Part shown: piece after piece, positions 43,139-52,607 of the stretch
How positions within the stretch are numbered: position 1 is the stretch's first letter
Layout of the letters: every line of letters begins with the position of its first letter
Origin: Spirosomataceae bacterium TFI 002
GTDB lineage: Bacteria; Bacteroidota; Bacteroidia; Cytophagales; Spirosomataceae
Length of the DNA: 64,000 nucleotides
Assembly: GCA_900230115.1 (NCBI GenBank)
Contig: LT907983.1
Location: 5,192,774-5,256,773, forward strand
Reading direction: 5' to 3'
Made by a program: the position numbers and the translations under genes
The notes under the pieces: generated by a model
The model's database searches: none
Told to the model about the DNA's origin: nothing
The model's input: only the letters and a program-made list of their open reading frames with translations

Positions 43139-44188
43139 TTACTTATCGAGCTCTTTCAAAGCTTCCATTAAAGTTGAATTCTCTTCTTTTGTTCCAACCG
43201 AAATTCTCAAACAGTCTTCACAAAGTGTAACATTTGAACGATCTCGTACGATAATTTTATTTTCTAGCAACTTTTGAAACAAGGTCTTCGCATTTCGGAA
43301 TTTCACGAGTAATTGATTAGAATCCGAAGGAAACACCTTCTCTGTAGCTCTCAATTTGATGATTTCTTGTGCAAGTAAATCTCTATTTTCACTTATTCGA
43401 CTTACAAACTCCTGCATAGCTCCAACGTTATCTAAAGCTTTAAGAACATAACCTTGTGTCGCAATATTTAGGTTATAAGGGTACTTGATTTTATTCAAGA
43501 TTGATATCAATTCGGTATGAGCATATGCAACTCCAACTCGTAAGCCAGCCATTCCCCAAGCCTTTGAAAAGGTTTGTAAAACCATGATATTTTGAAATTC
43601 CGCTATTCTTGAAATCATGCTTTCTTCCTTAGAGAAATCACCATAAGCTTCGTCAATAATGAAAAGTATTTCTGGATATTTTTGAATCATATCCAACATT
43701 ACTTTTTGATCTAAACTATTTCCCGAAGGATTATTTGGACTACAAATCCAGATCAACTTAGTTTTCGGAGTTATTGCAGTTTCAACTGCTCTTTGGTCGA
43801 TCTCAAAATTAGGAGTTAGGTTAGCTTTCACAACCACTGCCTGTTGTATATCTGCACATACTTGATACATGCCATAAGTTGGTGGCATGATAATCATTTC
43901 ACTATTATTTGGCTCACATGTAGCTTTTATAACGAGGTCTATAGGCTCATCGGAACCATTACCTAGAAAGATTTGCCCAATATCAACCCCCTTGAGCTTG
44001 CCTAGTTTCTCTTTTATCTCTCTTTGATATGGATCAGGATAGCGATTGAAATCACCTTCGGCCACGGAGCCATATGGGTTTTCATTGGCATCAAGAAACA
44101 CTCCTTCTTTGCCTGAATATTCATCTCTTGCAGACGAATAAGGCTTCAAATTGTAAATATGAGGACGAAATAATTTTTTAAAATCCAT
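43139..44188 (-). CDS. hisC: histidinol-phosphate aminotransferase
   Basis: A class II PLP aminotransferase of histidine synthesis, 349 residues from the ATG at 44188; an ATG at 44206 adds six. N-terminal block RPHIYNLKPYSSARDEY, then LDANENPYG near 38, GNGSDEPIDLVI near 78, the PLP pocket ICSPNNPSGN near 153, IDEAYGDFS near 184, and the Schiff-base lysine in TFSKAWGMAGLRVG near 214. Length and order fit HisC. It is isolated from any his operon here, so the precise amino-acid substrate should be regarded as probable rather than proven; some HisC relatives act on aromatic amino acids. Confidence 0.85.
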   Translation of the reverse strand: MDFKKLFRPHIYNLKPYSSARDEYSGKEGVFLDANENPYGSVAEGDFNRYPDPYQREIKEKLGKLKGVDIGQIFLGNGSDEPIDLVIKATCEPNNSEMIIMPPTYGMYQVCADIQQAVVVKANLTPNFEIDQRAVETAITPKTKLIWICSPNNPSGNSLDQKVMLDMIQKYPEILFIIDEAYGDFSKEESMISRIAEFQNIMVLQTFSKAWGMAGLRVGVAYAHTELISILNKIKYPYNLNIATQGYVLKALDNVGAMQEFVSRISENRDLLAQEIIKLRATEKVFPSDSNQLLVKFRNAKTLFQKLLENKIIVRDRSNVTLCEDCLRISVGTKEENSTLMEALKELDK

Positions 44189-44261
44189 GATATGTTTTAA
44201 AAGCAAATGCGAAATAAACGATTTAGCTAATCAATTGTATAAGTTTTGACTTTAGAAATTT

Positions 44262-44269
44262 TAGTTTTG
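44262..44269 (+). promoter_or_regulatory. -7 promoter element of hemF
   Basis: TAGTTTTG, a full -7 match 20 bp upstream of the GTG start, predicting a leader of about 14 nt. A TTTTG at 44244-44248 is too close to be the -33 element. Confidence 0.5.
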
Positions 44270-44289
44270 CAGGAAATAAACAGTTTACA

Positions 44290-45207
44290 GTGCCAAACAA
44301 AGAAGAAATCATCGCTTATTTTAAGTCTTTACAGAATTCCATTTGCACCGCTCTTGAAGCGGAAGATGGTAAAGGAAAGTTTAAAGAAGATGCCTGGCAG
44401 CACCATGCAGGTGGGGGAGGTTTGTCACGCGTAATAACAGACGGAAACGTCATAGAAAAAGGCGGAGTTAACTTTTCTGCTGTGGAAGGAGTACTTACTG
44501 CAGCTATGCAAAAACAGTTAAAAATTGAAGATGATTGCAATTTTATAGCGACTGGTGTTTCTATTGTCATCCACCCAAATAACCCAAAGGTTCCAATCAT
44601 TCATATGAATGTAAGGTATTTCGAATTAAGTAATGGAACGTACTGGTTTGGCGGTGGTATTGATTTAACTCCCCACTTTATAGATCAACCACAGGCAAAA
44701 TGGTTTCATGAGCAATTGAAAAATGCTTGCGATGCCAGTGACGGTACCATGTATCCCAATTTCAAAACTTGGGCAGATGATTATTTCTTTATTCCTCATA
44801 GAAATGAGACACGCGGTGTGGGAGGGATATTTTTCGACCATTTAAACCCCGATAAAAAGGAAAAGCATAACCTAAGTACTAAGAGAAACATTTTCGATTT
44901 TGTAAAAGCAGTTGGAAATAGTTTTGCTCCCATATACACCCATTTAATGCACGTCAACAAGGATAAAAGCTTTACTGAAGCTGAAAAACACTGGCAATTA
45001 ATACGCAGAGGACGATATGCTGAGTTCAATTTGGTATGGGATAGAGGTACTAAGTTTGGTTTGGTCACCAATGGTCGAACAGAATCAATTTTAATGAGTT
45101 TACCACCTCAGGCAAATTGGGAATATGATTACCAAGCGGTAGAAGGGTCCGAAGAACAAAAAACACTCGATTTACTTAAAAAAGGGATCGACTGGGTTAA
45201 CTCTTAA
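44290..45207 (+). CDS. hemF: oxygen-dependent coproporphyrinogen III oxidase
   Basis: 305 residues from a GTG start. The enzyme decarboxylates coproporphyrinogen III to protoporphyrinogen IX with O2 in heme synthesis. Marks: QHHAGGGGLSRVI near residue 37, VIHPNNPKVPIIHMNVRYFE near 93, YWFGGGIDLTP near 117, RNETRGVGGIFFD near 170, YTHLMHVNKD near 215 and RRGRYAEFNLVWDRGTKFGL near 240. The presence of HemF shows an aerobic heme route. The 3' end overlaps the converging menC gene by 11 bp. Confidence 0.95.
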   Translation: MPNKEEIIAYFKSLQNSICTALEAEDGKGKFKEDAWQHHAGGGGLSRVITDGNVIEKGGVNFSAVEGVLTAAMQKQLKIEDDCNFIATGVSIVIHPNNPKVPIIHMNVRYFELSNGTYWFGGGIDLTPHFIDQPQAKWFHEQLKNACDASDGTMYPNFKTWADDYFFIPHRNETRGVGGIFFDHLNPDKKEKHNLSTKRNIFDFVKAVGNSFAPIYTHLMHVNKDKSFTEAEKHWQLIRRGRYAEFNLVWDRGTKFGLVTNGRTESILMSLPPQANWEYDYQAVEGSEEQKTLDLLKKGIDWVNS

Positions 45208-46240
45208 AATTTAATTGACTCAAATCCCAACGCTCATCACCAGTCGAGCTAATAAAGCCAGCTTCAATTTTTAATGGAGACGGAATATTGTTATGATATA
45301 ACTGGCCGGTTCCAAGACCTTGAGGTAATAAGTTCTTGTATTGAGCTGTAAATTGACAAATAGCGTTTAGTCCTATGTTAGATTCTAATGCCGATGTAAT
45401 CCACCATTGTATACCCTTGCTTTCAGCAACGTCAATCCAATCTTTTGAATTCACTAACCCTCCATGAAGGTCAGGTTTTAGAATGATGTATTGCGGTTTG
45501 ATTGTTTCTAACAGCTTAACTTTATCGTTTTGTCCTATCAACTCTTCATCCAAGGCAATGGGGGTTGGCGTATTTTCGCACAAAAGAGCCATTTCTTCCC
45601 AGTTGCAGGCTGCTATTGGTTGTTCAATAGAATGTACTTCTTGTTCACCAAGCTGTTTTAAAACCTCTTTTGCTTTATTAAAACTAAATGCTCCATTTGC
45701 ATCTACTCTTATGGTTAAGTCTTTTGACGAAAACTTTGACCTTAACTCTTTAATGATTTCATATTCTGTTTTAAAGTCAATAGCTCCAATTTTCAACTTG
45801 ATTGTCGAAAAACCTTTGTCTAACTTTTCTGAAATCTGTTTTCTCATAAATCCTGCATCACCCATCCAAATCAGGCCGTTGATAGGGATTTTACTATCTC
45901 CAGATTCAAATTCATTCAGATAAAGTTTTTGAAATGATTGATTATGAAGCCCTAATTCAGCAGTTTCTACTGCGAAACGAAGGGATGAGGAAAGCTCGGT
46001 AGGTTTATTTTCACCATTATTAATGATTGTAACAAATGAAGAAATCTCGCTCTCAATGGTATCAAACTCATGCGATAGTCCAAAAAGTGGACCGGCTTCT
46101 CCTAAACCAAATATATCTGGGTTTTCGTTATACCAAAGCTTTAAATAATAAGACGTTTTCTCTTTAAGACTTCCTCTAGAGGTTCCTGCCGTAAATTTAA
46201 ATTTTAGTGTATGTTTGCACCAAGCTGCTTTTAATTTCAT
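45197..46240 (-). CDS. menC: o-succinylbenzoate synthase (enolase superfamily)
   Basis: 347 residues, mandelate-racemase-like enolase fold. Key blocks: the catalytic lysine pair in STIKLKIGAIDFK near 145, VDANGAFSF (metal Asp) near 175, SIEQPIAA (metal Glu) near 205, ALDEELIG near 228, the second lysine in IILKPDLHGG near 250 and SALESNIGLNA near 277. The sequence style suits the Bacteroidota MenC of menaquinone synthesis; dipeptide epimerases look similar and cannot be fully excluded. The start is only 4 bp from the divergent lpxK start, and the stop overlaps hemF, so both its ends are shared with opposing genes. Confidence 0.82.
   Translation of the reverse strand: MKLKAAWCKHTLKFKFTAGTSRGSLKEKTSYYLKLWYNENPDIFGLGEAGPLFGLSHEFDTIESEISSFVTIINNGENKPTELSSSLRFAVETAELGLHNQSFQKLYLNEFESGDSKIPINGLIWMGDAGFMRKQISEKLDKGFSTIKLKIGAIDFKTEYEIIKELRSKFSSKDLTIRVDANGAFSFNKAKEVLKQLGEQEVHSIEQPIAACNWEEMALLCENTPTPIALDEELIGQNDKVKLLETIKPQYIILKPDLHGGLVNSKDWIDVAESKGIQWWITSALESNIGLNAICQFTAQYKNLLPQGLGTGQLYHNNIPSPLKIEAGFISSTGDERWDLSQLNFKS
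46210..46217 (+). promoter_or_regulatory. -7 promoter element of lpxK inside the menC start region
   Basis: TATGTTTG, a full match lying within the first codons of menC (opposite strand) and 27 bp upstream of the lpxK ATG. It must serve lpxK, because the region between the two starts is only 4 bp. Confidence 0.5.
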
Positions 46241-46244
46241 TTCA

Positions 46245-47267
46245 ATGCGAATTTTACGTTTCGTTTTACTTTATCCTTTTGCTGTAATCTACGACCTGAT
46301 TACTAGCCTGAGAAATAAATTGTTTGATAAAGGATTCCTTAAATCTCATAAACCGCAGCAATTTACAGTTTCAATCGGTAACTTAAGTGTTGGTGGATCT
46401 GGTAAAACACCTTTTATAAAGTATTTGATCAAAAACTTTGGTGAAAAACAAATAGGAGTCCTAAGTAGGGGATATGGTAGAAAAACAAAAGGATTCTTTG
46501 AAGTAACATCAGAGTCCTTAGCAAGTCAAGTGGGAGATGAGCCCAAAATGATTAAAGATTCTACGCGTGCTGATGTGTTTGTTTGCGAAGATAGAGTGTT
46601 AGGTGCCAAGAAAATTTACGATATAAATCCAAGAATTGAGATTTTGTTGCTTGATGATGCTTTTCAGCATAGGTACATTAAGCCAAACTTGAGTGTACTT
46701 ATTACACCTTTTGACAACCCGTTTACAAGCGATTATTTGTTACCGGCTGGGCTTTTGAGAGAATCTAGAAAAGGAGCTAATAGGGCTGATGTTATCATAG
46801 TAAGTAAAGTGCCACTTAGTTGTTCGGAGGATCAGCTAAGAGATTTTGAGCTTCATTTATTTTCAAAACTAACCACCAGAAAACCTCTTTTCTTCTGTCA
46901 TTATCTAAACTCAACACCAGTTAATGTAGAAAATAAAGAGTTACTAAGTGGGGATAAAGTGTTACTTGTAAGTGGTTTAGCGGATAACAATGCTTTTCAA
47001 AAATATGCCAAATCACATTTTGAGGTAAGTGATATTTTTGCGTTTAATGACCATTACAATTATTCGGAATCAGATGTTTTTAGATTTTTTAAGAATTCAT
47101 TGGAAACGAAAATTCTCACAACTGCCAAAGATTACATAAAATTAAAGGATATTTGCAGCCAAGAACAACTGGTTCGAGTATTTCATACCGAAACAGAAGT
47201 TGTTTTCGTTGATCAAAAAGAAAAGTTTAAAGCGATCGTTCTGAATGCCTTTGAAGCACATTCTTAG
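46245..47267 (+). CDS. lpxK: tetraacyldisaccharide 4'-kinase
   Basis: 340 residues. Phosphorylates the 4' position of the lipid A precursor at the inner membrane. The start was placed at 46245 because the preceding in-frame ATG at 46215 lies at the promoter and inside menC. A membrane-anchoring N-terminal helix (FVLLYPFAVIYDLIT) precedes the P-loop SIGNLSVGGSGKTPF near residue 50. Other blocks: GVLSRGYGRKTKG near 83, VGDEPKMI near 105, LLDDAFQHRYIKPN near 145 and TTAKDYIKLKDI near 290. The gene overlaps the start of the putative porin gene by 23 bp, so the two are translated in coupled fashion. Confidence 0.93.
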   Translation: MRILRFVLLYPFAVIYDLITSLRNKLFDKGFLKSHKPQQFTVSIGNLSVGGSGKTPFIKYLIKNFGEKQIGVLSRGYGRKTKGFFEVTSESLASQVGDEPKMIKDSTRADVFVCEDRVLGAKKIYDINPRIEILLLDDAFQHRYIKPNLSVLITPFDNPFTSDYLLPAGLLRESRKGANRADVIIVSKVPLSCSEDQLRDFELHLFSKLTTRKPLFFCHYLNSTPVNVENKELLSGDKVLLVSGLADNNAFQKYAKSHFEVSDIFAFNDHYNYSESDVFRFFKNSLETKILTTAKDYIKLKDICSQEQLVRVFHTETEVVFVDQKEKFKAIVLNAFEAHS

Positions 47268-49089
47268 TATTTTTATTTTTAGTTTAATTGGCTTTTCGGC
47301 TTTTAGTCAAGGATCAATCATAGACGATAGTACAAAACAAGTGTATGGTTTAGGCTCTACTGGCTTTTTGTACGAAAAGAATTATTTACGCAACGATACA
47401 ACACTATTACATCCAGATTCACTTTTAGGTATTTTTCAGCTTACTGACAGAGTAAGACAACAAGAATGGCTATGGCAAGACCTAGGAAATGAAGGTACAG
47501 CATCAAAACCTTATTATCCATCATTGCCACATACTATTGCCACCCAAAATGGTTTTAATAGTTTCCATCTTTATGCTCCCATTAAAGATTCTATCAAGTA
47601 TTTTAATACTAGATCGCCATACACCAACATGTTTTATAATCAAAGTAATGTTGGATTGCTTAAAGTTGGTTTTACACATTCTCAAAATGTTACTCCTCTG
47701 TTAAATTTTGCACTAGATGTGAACAGAATTACGACTTCTAAGCAGTTTTCAGCCACAACCAGTGAAGACAGGCTTGTAGATCATTGGGATTATACTTTTA
47801 GTTCGAATTACAATTCTGCGAATAGAAAATATACTTTATTAGCCGCTTGGATTCACTTTAACCATAAACAGAACGAGCAAGGTGGTATAGATATAAGTGA
47901 TTCATATAATACTCCAACGTCCTTATTAAATGCTGACTATAATAGTTTTTATAATGAGAGGTTAACTTCTGTTGAAGGAAGAGAACGCTGGAATGATTTA
48001 CATATTTATCAGCAATTTCGAATGTCAAACGGATTTCAAGTTTACAATTCTTTTGATTATCAACGGCACAAGAACTTTTATACCGACCTAGGCTACGCTT
48101 CAAACTACGATCCGTTTGTATATGCAGACACTACAAGCCTAGATTCGCTTAAGACTTATTATCAATATAATGTTATACAAAATGAAATCGGATTAAAAGG
48201 AATTTACAAAGGTTTCAGGTACGTGGCCGGTTTTCAACCTAGGTATTATTCTAATGATGCTAAAGGTTTTAATTTGAGTCAAAACAACTTGGAGTTAATT
48301 ACTAAACTTGATTTAAGTTATGACTTTGCTGATAGTGTTTCATTTTTATCTGGAAAAGCAATGCTGGGTACTAGAGGGTACATGGTTGATGCTGATGTGG
48401 TGTATAGAGGAATTCAAATTGGCTTTCATAATTCAGTAAGTCCTGTTCCTTTAATTTTTCAAAATTATAGAAGTGATCTTTTAAGCTGGGAAAATGATTT
48501 TGCTGCACCATTCATTACATCTTTAGATTTCAGGCTACCAATTTCACTAAAAAAGATAAAATTTGAAGCGGGTGCACAATTCATGACCATTAGTAATTAT
48601 TTATATTTTGATCAGAACCAAATTGCTACTCAATCAAGTGATGCCAAGGAAATACTAAAGATTGATGCAATGTTTCAGTATAGGAATAAGTGGCTCAAGT
48701 TTCGCCATAAAACTATTTTCAGCACGAATGACGACAATGAGATATTGGCTATTCCTCAATGGGTAAACAACAGTAATTTAGAATTCAAGTTGACTTATGC
48801 GAAGGTGCTGGATTTGTATTTTGGGTTTAATGTCTATCACAGATCCCAATACAAGGCAATGGCTTACAGTCCACTATTGCAATCTTTTTATGTTCAGTCT
48901 ACAAACGAAGTTTGGGGCTTACCAGTAGTAGACGCCTATGTAAACTTCATGGTGAAAAAAGTTAAAGTTGCCCTTTCGTTTGATTATTTAAACAAAGGTT
49001 TTCCAACCAATGGATATTATACAACTCCTGGATACCTTGGCTTGGGAAGAGCATTTCACATCAAAGTGAATTGGCCGCTCTTCGACTAA
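47245..49089 (+). CDS. putative outer-membrane porin-type beta-barrel protein
   Basis: 614 residues with a signal peptide (ILSIFIFSLIGFSAFSQG). The mature part is rich in alternating hydrophobic/polar beta strands with aromatic residues at strand ends, and ends in a typical outer-membrane C-terminal strand (FHIKVNWPLFD). It looks like the Bacteroidota 'putative porin' group. Segments such as PYTNMFYNQSNVGLLKVGFT and VYNSFDYQRHKNFYTDLG are recurrent there. No substrate is known. It overlaps lpxK by 23 bp, which may link porin amount to lipid A synthesis (inference), and converges on the DUF4286 gene with a 4-bp overlap. Confidence 0.65.
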   Translation: MPLKHILSIFIFSLIGFSAFSQGSIIDDSTKQVYGLGSTGFLYEKNYLRNDTTLLHPDSLLGIFQLTDRVRQQEWLWQDLGNEGTASKPYYPSLPHTIATQNGFNSFHLYAPIKDSIKYFNTRSPYTNMFYNQSNVGLLKVGFTHSQNVTPLLNFALDVNRITTSKQFSATTSEDRLVDHWDYTFSSNYNSANRKYTLLAAWIHFNHKQNEQGGIDISDSYNTPTSLLNADYNSFYNERLTSVEGRERWNDLHIYQQFRMSNGFQVYNSFDYQRHKNFYTDLGYASNYDPFVYADTTSLDSLKTYYQYNVIQNEIGLKGIYKGFRYVAGFQPRYYSNDAKGFNLSQNNLELITKLDLSYDFADSVSFLSGKAMLGTRGYMVDADVVYRGIQIGFHNSVSPVPLIFQNYRSDLLSWENDFAAPFITSLDFRLPISLKKIKFEAGAQFMTISNYLYFDQNQIATQSSDAKEILKIDAMFQYRNKWLKFRHKTIFSTNDDNEILAIPQWVNNSNLEFKLTYAKVLDLYFGFNVYHRSQYKAMAYSPLLQSFYVQSTNEVWGLPVVDAYVNFMVKKVKVALSFDYLNKGFPTNGYYTTPGYLGLGRAFHIKVNWPLFD

Positions 49090-49388
49090 AACTCTTCTAG
49101 TAGTGACTGGAAATAAACGTAGTTTCCAGCGAATTTTTCATCTAATAATTCAAAAAAACGAGCTTGATCATTCTGCTCAAAAGACGTAAACTCCTCCGTA
49201 GAAGGGAAAAAAAGCTGCAAACTTACAGTAAGCCCATCATGATGCACCTCGGTAAGTAACTTAAATGACTTCGCTTCACTTACGAGTTTATTACTTTTCA
49301 AAAATGGATGAATCACCGTATTGAGATGATGCTCAAATAGCAATACATGCGAAAGGTTGACACTAAAGGTGTAATTGGATAGTAACAC
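49086..49388 (-). CDS. DUF4286-like protein
   Basis: 100 residues from a GTG start at 49388. A compact alpha+beta protein, with FSVNLSHVLLFEHHLNTVIH, KSFKLLTEVHHDGLTVSLQL, ARFFELLDEKF and YVYFQSLLE arranged like the ferredoxin-like DUF4286 family, which is widespread in Bacteroidota and of unknown function. It overlaps the porin gene's stop by 4 bp. Its promoter -7 element (TACTTTTG, minus strand, 49415-49422) is interleaved with that of the divergent yfhO-like gene. Confidence 0.65.
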   Translation of the reverse strand: MLLSNYTFSVNLSHVLLFEHHLNTVIHPFLKSNKLVSEAKSFKLLTEVHHDGLTVSLQLFFPSTEEFTSFEQNDQARFFELLDEKFAGNYVYFQSLLEEF

Positions 49389-49404
49389 TATTAAAAAATT
49401 GGCT

Positions 49405-49422
49405 TAATTTTGGTCAAAAGTA
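49405..49422. promoter_or_regulatory. two interleaved divergent -7 elements
   Basis: TAATTTTG (plus strand, 49405-49412) serves the YfhO gene at 49438, and TACTTTTG (minus strand, 49415-49422) serves the DUF4286 gene at 49388. Two base pairs separate them, so RNA polymerase can bind only one at a time. Confidence 0.55.
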
Positions 49423-49437
49423 ACAATTCCAGCACCA

Positions 49438-51876
49438 ATGCTTAAGAAAATCCTTCCCTTTTTATATCCAATCGTAGTTTTTCTAATTCTAGCCTTCGCC
49501 TACAATTCTCCCATTTTATCGGGAAAGGTGCTTGTAATGCATGATACGCAGATGGCTGGTGCCGCCGCAAAAGAAATAAATGACTACCACGATAAAACAG
49601 GTGAATGGAGTGCATGGACCAATAGTATGTTTGGTGGGATGCCTGCATTTTTAATAAAAACTGATTATCCTTACAGTCTGATGAGTAAAATGGCAGCATT
49701 TGTTTCTTATGTTTTGCCCAATCCAGTCAATATGTTCTTTTTCTTGATGTTGGGTTTCTATTTATTTGCCATGACATCAAGATGGCGATTATTGACCTCT
49801 TCGATTTTTTCTATTGCCTTTGCTCTTGGGACATATAACCTTCTTTATATGGAAGCTGGCCATGTTTCCAAAATTCTTGCACTTGCATTTTTACCAGGGA
49901 TATTGGCAGGAATGAACCTCATTTTTAACAAGAAATACCTTTGGGGAATCGTCGTAACCAGTTTATTTATTGGATTTGAATTGTATGCAAGTCATTTTCA
50001 AATTACCTATTATTTCGTATTTGTGGGTTTAGCCTACTTCTTTTACATGTTCTTTCAAAAAAATGGAGGAGTTGAGAAAGGGTTAATGCCAAAGGTTATA
50101 TTGTCATTTTTGGCTGCTGTAGTAATTGGGATAAGTTCTCATGGAATGCGATTTTGGTCATTGAAAGAGTATACGCCAGAAACAACAAGAGGGACATCGG
50201 AGCTGAGTTCAACTCAAACAGGAAAAGATGGTTTAAATAAAGATTATGCTTTTGGGTGGAGTTACGGCTTAGCTGAGTCCTTGACGTTGGTTGTACCTAA
50301 CTTTATGGGAGGGCCTAGTGTAGGAGAACTTGGAGAAAGTTCGGAATTGTCAAAAACCATGAGTCAGCTGGGAGTTCCGAGAGATAATGTACTCCAAATC
50401 ATTAAGAATGTACCTCTTTATTTTGGAACACAACCTATTACAAGTGGTCCCGCATATTCAGGAATATTGGTTGTTTTTCTATTCTTACTAGGATTATTTC
50501 TCACCAAAAATAAACTAAAATGGTATCTAACTGCTTTACTCGCCTTTTTCCTAGTCTTATCATGGGGTAGTAATGCAATGGCAGTTAATACTGTACTTTT
50601 TGAATACTTACCAGGATATTCAAAGTTTAGAGCTGTTACAATGGTTCTAGTGATGATACATCTGATATTGGTTTGGGGTGCTGCATTATGTTTCGAAGAA
50701 ATTATTGAAAATAAACCAACTTTCAAGGAGCTAGTTAAACCTGTTTCAATAATAACTGGATCTTTGTTTTTGTTGATTTTTGTAGTATATCTTAACTTAG
50801 ATTTTAGTGGAAGCCGTGACAGCCAATTACTAGATTCTTTTAGAAACGGTGTAGGTGAAAGTGCTGTTGCAAGTGTTCAAAACGCTTTGTTTGAAGATCG
50901 TTCTTCTAAGATAATGTCTGACATCTTTAGAGGATTCGCTTTGATTTTAGCACTATGCTTGGGCTTATATCTATTTATAAAGGGAACTTTAAACAATACA
51001 ACTTTTATTCTGACTGTCGGGTTTCTATTTTTCATTGACTTATTTTTCGTAGGAAAGAGATTTTTTAATAACTCGGATTATTCTACCAAATTTCAAGTCA
51101 AAAATGATCTACAACCAAAGCCAATTGATGAAGCCATTTTACAAGATCCAGCATTGCATTATAGAGTTTTGAATTTAACTACTTCATTTACTCAAGATGC
51201 TGCTGACTCTTATTTCCATAAATCAATAGGAGGATATCATGGAGCAAAATTAAAGAGGTTTCAAGAGGTTTTAGATGACAAAATTGTAAAAGATGGACGT
51301 TTAAACCCCAAGATGTTGAACGCTTTGAATACTAAGTATTTCATAGTACAAGATAACCAAGGAAATCCTTCTTATCAGTTAAATCAAGAGGCTTTAGGCA
51401 ATGCGTGGTGGATACAAGATGTTGTTATCGCAGAGAATGCGGATATTGAATTTTCACTGTTAGATTCAACTAACATTGCTACTTCAGCAGTTATAGATAA
51501 AAGGTATGAAAAAAGCTTAAGCCAAAAGTCTTTTACAACTGACTCATCGGCTATTGTAAAACTGATAGATTATGCTCCAAACACTTTAACATACGAAACA
51601 CGTAACTCAAATACGGGATTTCTTGTATTCTCAGAGATTTTCTACAGAGGAAATGTTGACTGGGTTTCTTACATTGACGATCAAAAAGTGGATCACCTAC
51701 GAGTAGATTATCTTCTGAGAGGTATTGAGGTGCCAGCAGGGAGTCATAAAATCAAATTCGAGTTTAGGCCTGTTTCTATTGAGAAAGGCAAGTACATTGA
51801 CCTTACGGGCTCTTTGCTATTTGTAGCTTTATTGTTAGGTGCTATATTCTTTGAGATCAAGAATCGTAAAGATTAA
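49438..51876 (+). CDS. YfhO-family membrane protein
   Basis: 812 residues with about 12 to 13 transmembrane helices, then a C-terminal soluble beta domain. The N-terminal block HDTQMAGAAAKEINDYHDKT, followed by WSAWTNSMFGGMPAF, is the YfhO/GT-C-like signature found in Bacteroidota. Members are GT-C-type membrane proteins of unknown glycosyl transfer or of LTA glycosylation in Firmicutes. A Ser/Thr-rich loop, FMGGPSVGELGESSELSK near 287, lies between helices. The C-terminal part (about 560-780) resembles an extracytoplasmic domain. Convergent with the DUF5672 gene, overlapping by 4 bp. Function in this organism is unknown; envelope glycosylation is plausible. Confidence 0.78.
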   Translation: MLKKILPFLYPIVVFLILAFAYNSPILSGKVLVMHDTQMAGAAAKEINDYHDKTGEWSAWTNSMFGGMPAFLIKTDYPYSLMSKMAAFVSYVLPNPVNMFFFLMLGFYLFAMTSRWRLLTSSIFSIAFALGTYNLLYMEAGHVSKILALAFLPGILAGMNLIFNKKYLWGIVVTSLFIGFELYASHFQITYYFVFVGLAYFFYMFFQKNGGVEKGLMPKVILSFLAAVVIGISSHGMRFWSLKEYTPETTRGTSELSSTQTGKDGLNKDYAFGWSYGLAESLTLVVPNFMGGPSVGELGESSELSKTMSQLGVPRDNVLQIIKNVPLYFGTQPITSGPAYSGILVVFLFLLGLFLTKNKLKWYLTALLAFFLVLSWGSNAMAVNTVLFEYLPGYSKFRAVTMVLVMIHLILVWGAALCFEEIIENKPTFKELVKPVSIITGSLFLLIFVVYLNLDFSGSRDSQLLDSFRNGVGESAVASVQNALFEDRSSKIMSDIFRGFALILALCLGLYLFIKGTLNNTTFILTVGFLFFIDLFFVGKRFFNNSDYSTKFQVKNDLQPKPIDEAILQDPALHYRVLNLTTSFTQDAADSYFHKSIGGYHGAKLKRFQEVLDDKIVKDGRLNPKMLNALNTKYFIVQDNQGNPSYQLNQEALGNAWWIQDVVIAENADIEFSLLDSTNIATSAVIDKRYEKSLSQKSFTTDSSAIVKLIDYAPNTLTYETRNSNTGFLVFSEIFYRGNVDWVSYIDDQKVDHLRVDYLLRGIEVPAGSHKIKFEFRPVSIEKGKYIDLTGSLLFVALLLGAIFFEIKNRKD

Positions 51877-52589
51877 CCGATATAGCTAGACCAAAACGCT
51901 GGATCGTGCTTTTCCCAAGCATGACAAGCCATAGGAAGTTGATTGTTGTTTAGTTTATAAGCGAGTTGTGGTTCCGTTTCAAAAGCGAAACTAATTGCCT
52001 CTCTATAGTTTGGTACTTTGAATTTGCTTGAAAACATGGGTGCAATAACTCCAAAGAACACGTCTTCGTTTTCTCTGAAATACTTAGCTATTAACTTATG
52101 AGAGTTAATAAACGCAATATGTGAAGATATATTTCTTAATGATAGACCACCGTTGCCAACCTTGCGAAGCATGAAACGTCTAAATAGTTTGCTGATAATA
52201 TTAGTCTTTGACGATACCGGAATACTTAACCATGGAGCACCAATATAATCCCATTCCTTATTGCACCAAAACTCTAAGTCATCTCTAAAAATATAGCAAT
52301 CTAACTGGTAGAGGAGCATATATTTGAATTCATTAAAGGTTTTGTAGAATTCCTGATTTACCAATAAGTGGTTATATGTTCTTGTGCTTTGAAAGTATTT
52401 TTTATCGAAATACTTAATATCAACTGGATCTAAAATTCTTACAGCTTCTTTATTTTTTAACCCAACAGGTGAGACAATTACAATTGGGGTTTCGTTTAAG
52501 ACAGATTTAAGCTGATTAATAGCAAGAGTTTCACTTGCTGTAAGAGTTTCTTTATATACTGGAACAACTACTACAACTCTATTTTTCAT
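51873..52589 (-). CDS. DUF5672-family protein, glycosyltransferase-like
   Basis: 238 residues, no signal peptide. It starts VVVVVPVYKETLTASETLAI, a GT-A-like nucleotide-sugar start, then LLYQLDCYIFRDDLEFWC near residue 90 (a DxD-like DCYIFRDD segment), WDYIGAPWLS near 112 and GNGGLSLRN near 140, and NEDVFFG near 165. These blocks characterise DUF5672 proteins found in capsule and O-antigen loci. The YfhO-type protein on the opposite strand gives a weak envelope-glycan theme. The start lies 18 bp after the stop of the unknown secreted protein upstream. Confidence 0.78.
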   Translation of the reverse strand: MKNRVVVVVPVYKETLTASETLAINQLKSVLNETPIVIVSPVGLKNKEAVRILDPVDIKYFDKKYFQSTRTYNHLLVNQEFYKTFNEFKYMLLYQLDCYIFRDDLEFWCNKEWDYIGAPWLSIPVSSKTNIISKLFRRFMLRKVGNGGLSLRNISSHIAFINSHKLIAKYFRENEDVFFGVIAPMFSSKFKVPNYREAISFAFETEPQLAYKLNNNQLPMACHAWEKHDPAFWSSYIG

Positions 52590-52607
52590 TTAAATTATAA
52601 CTTGAGC

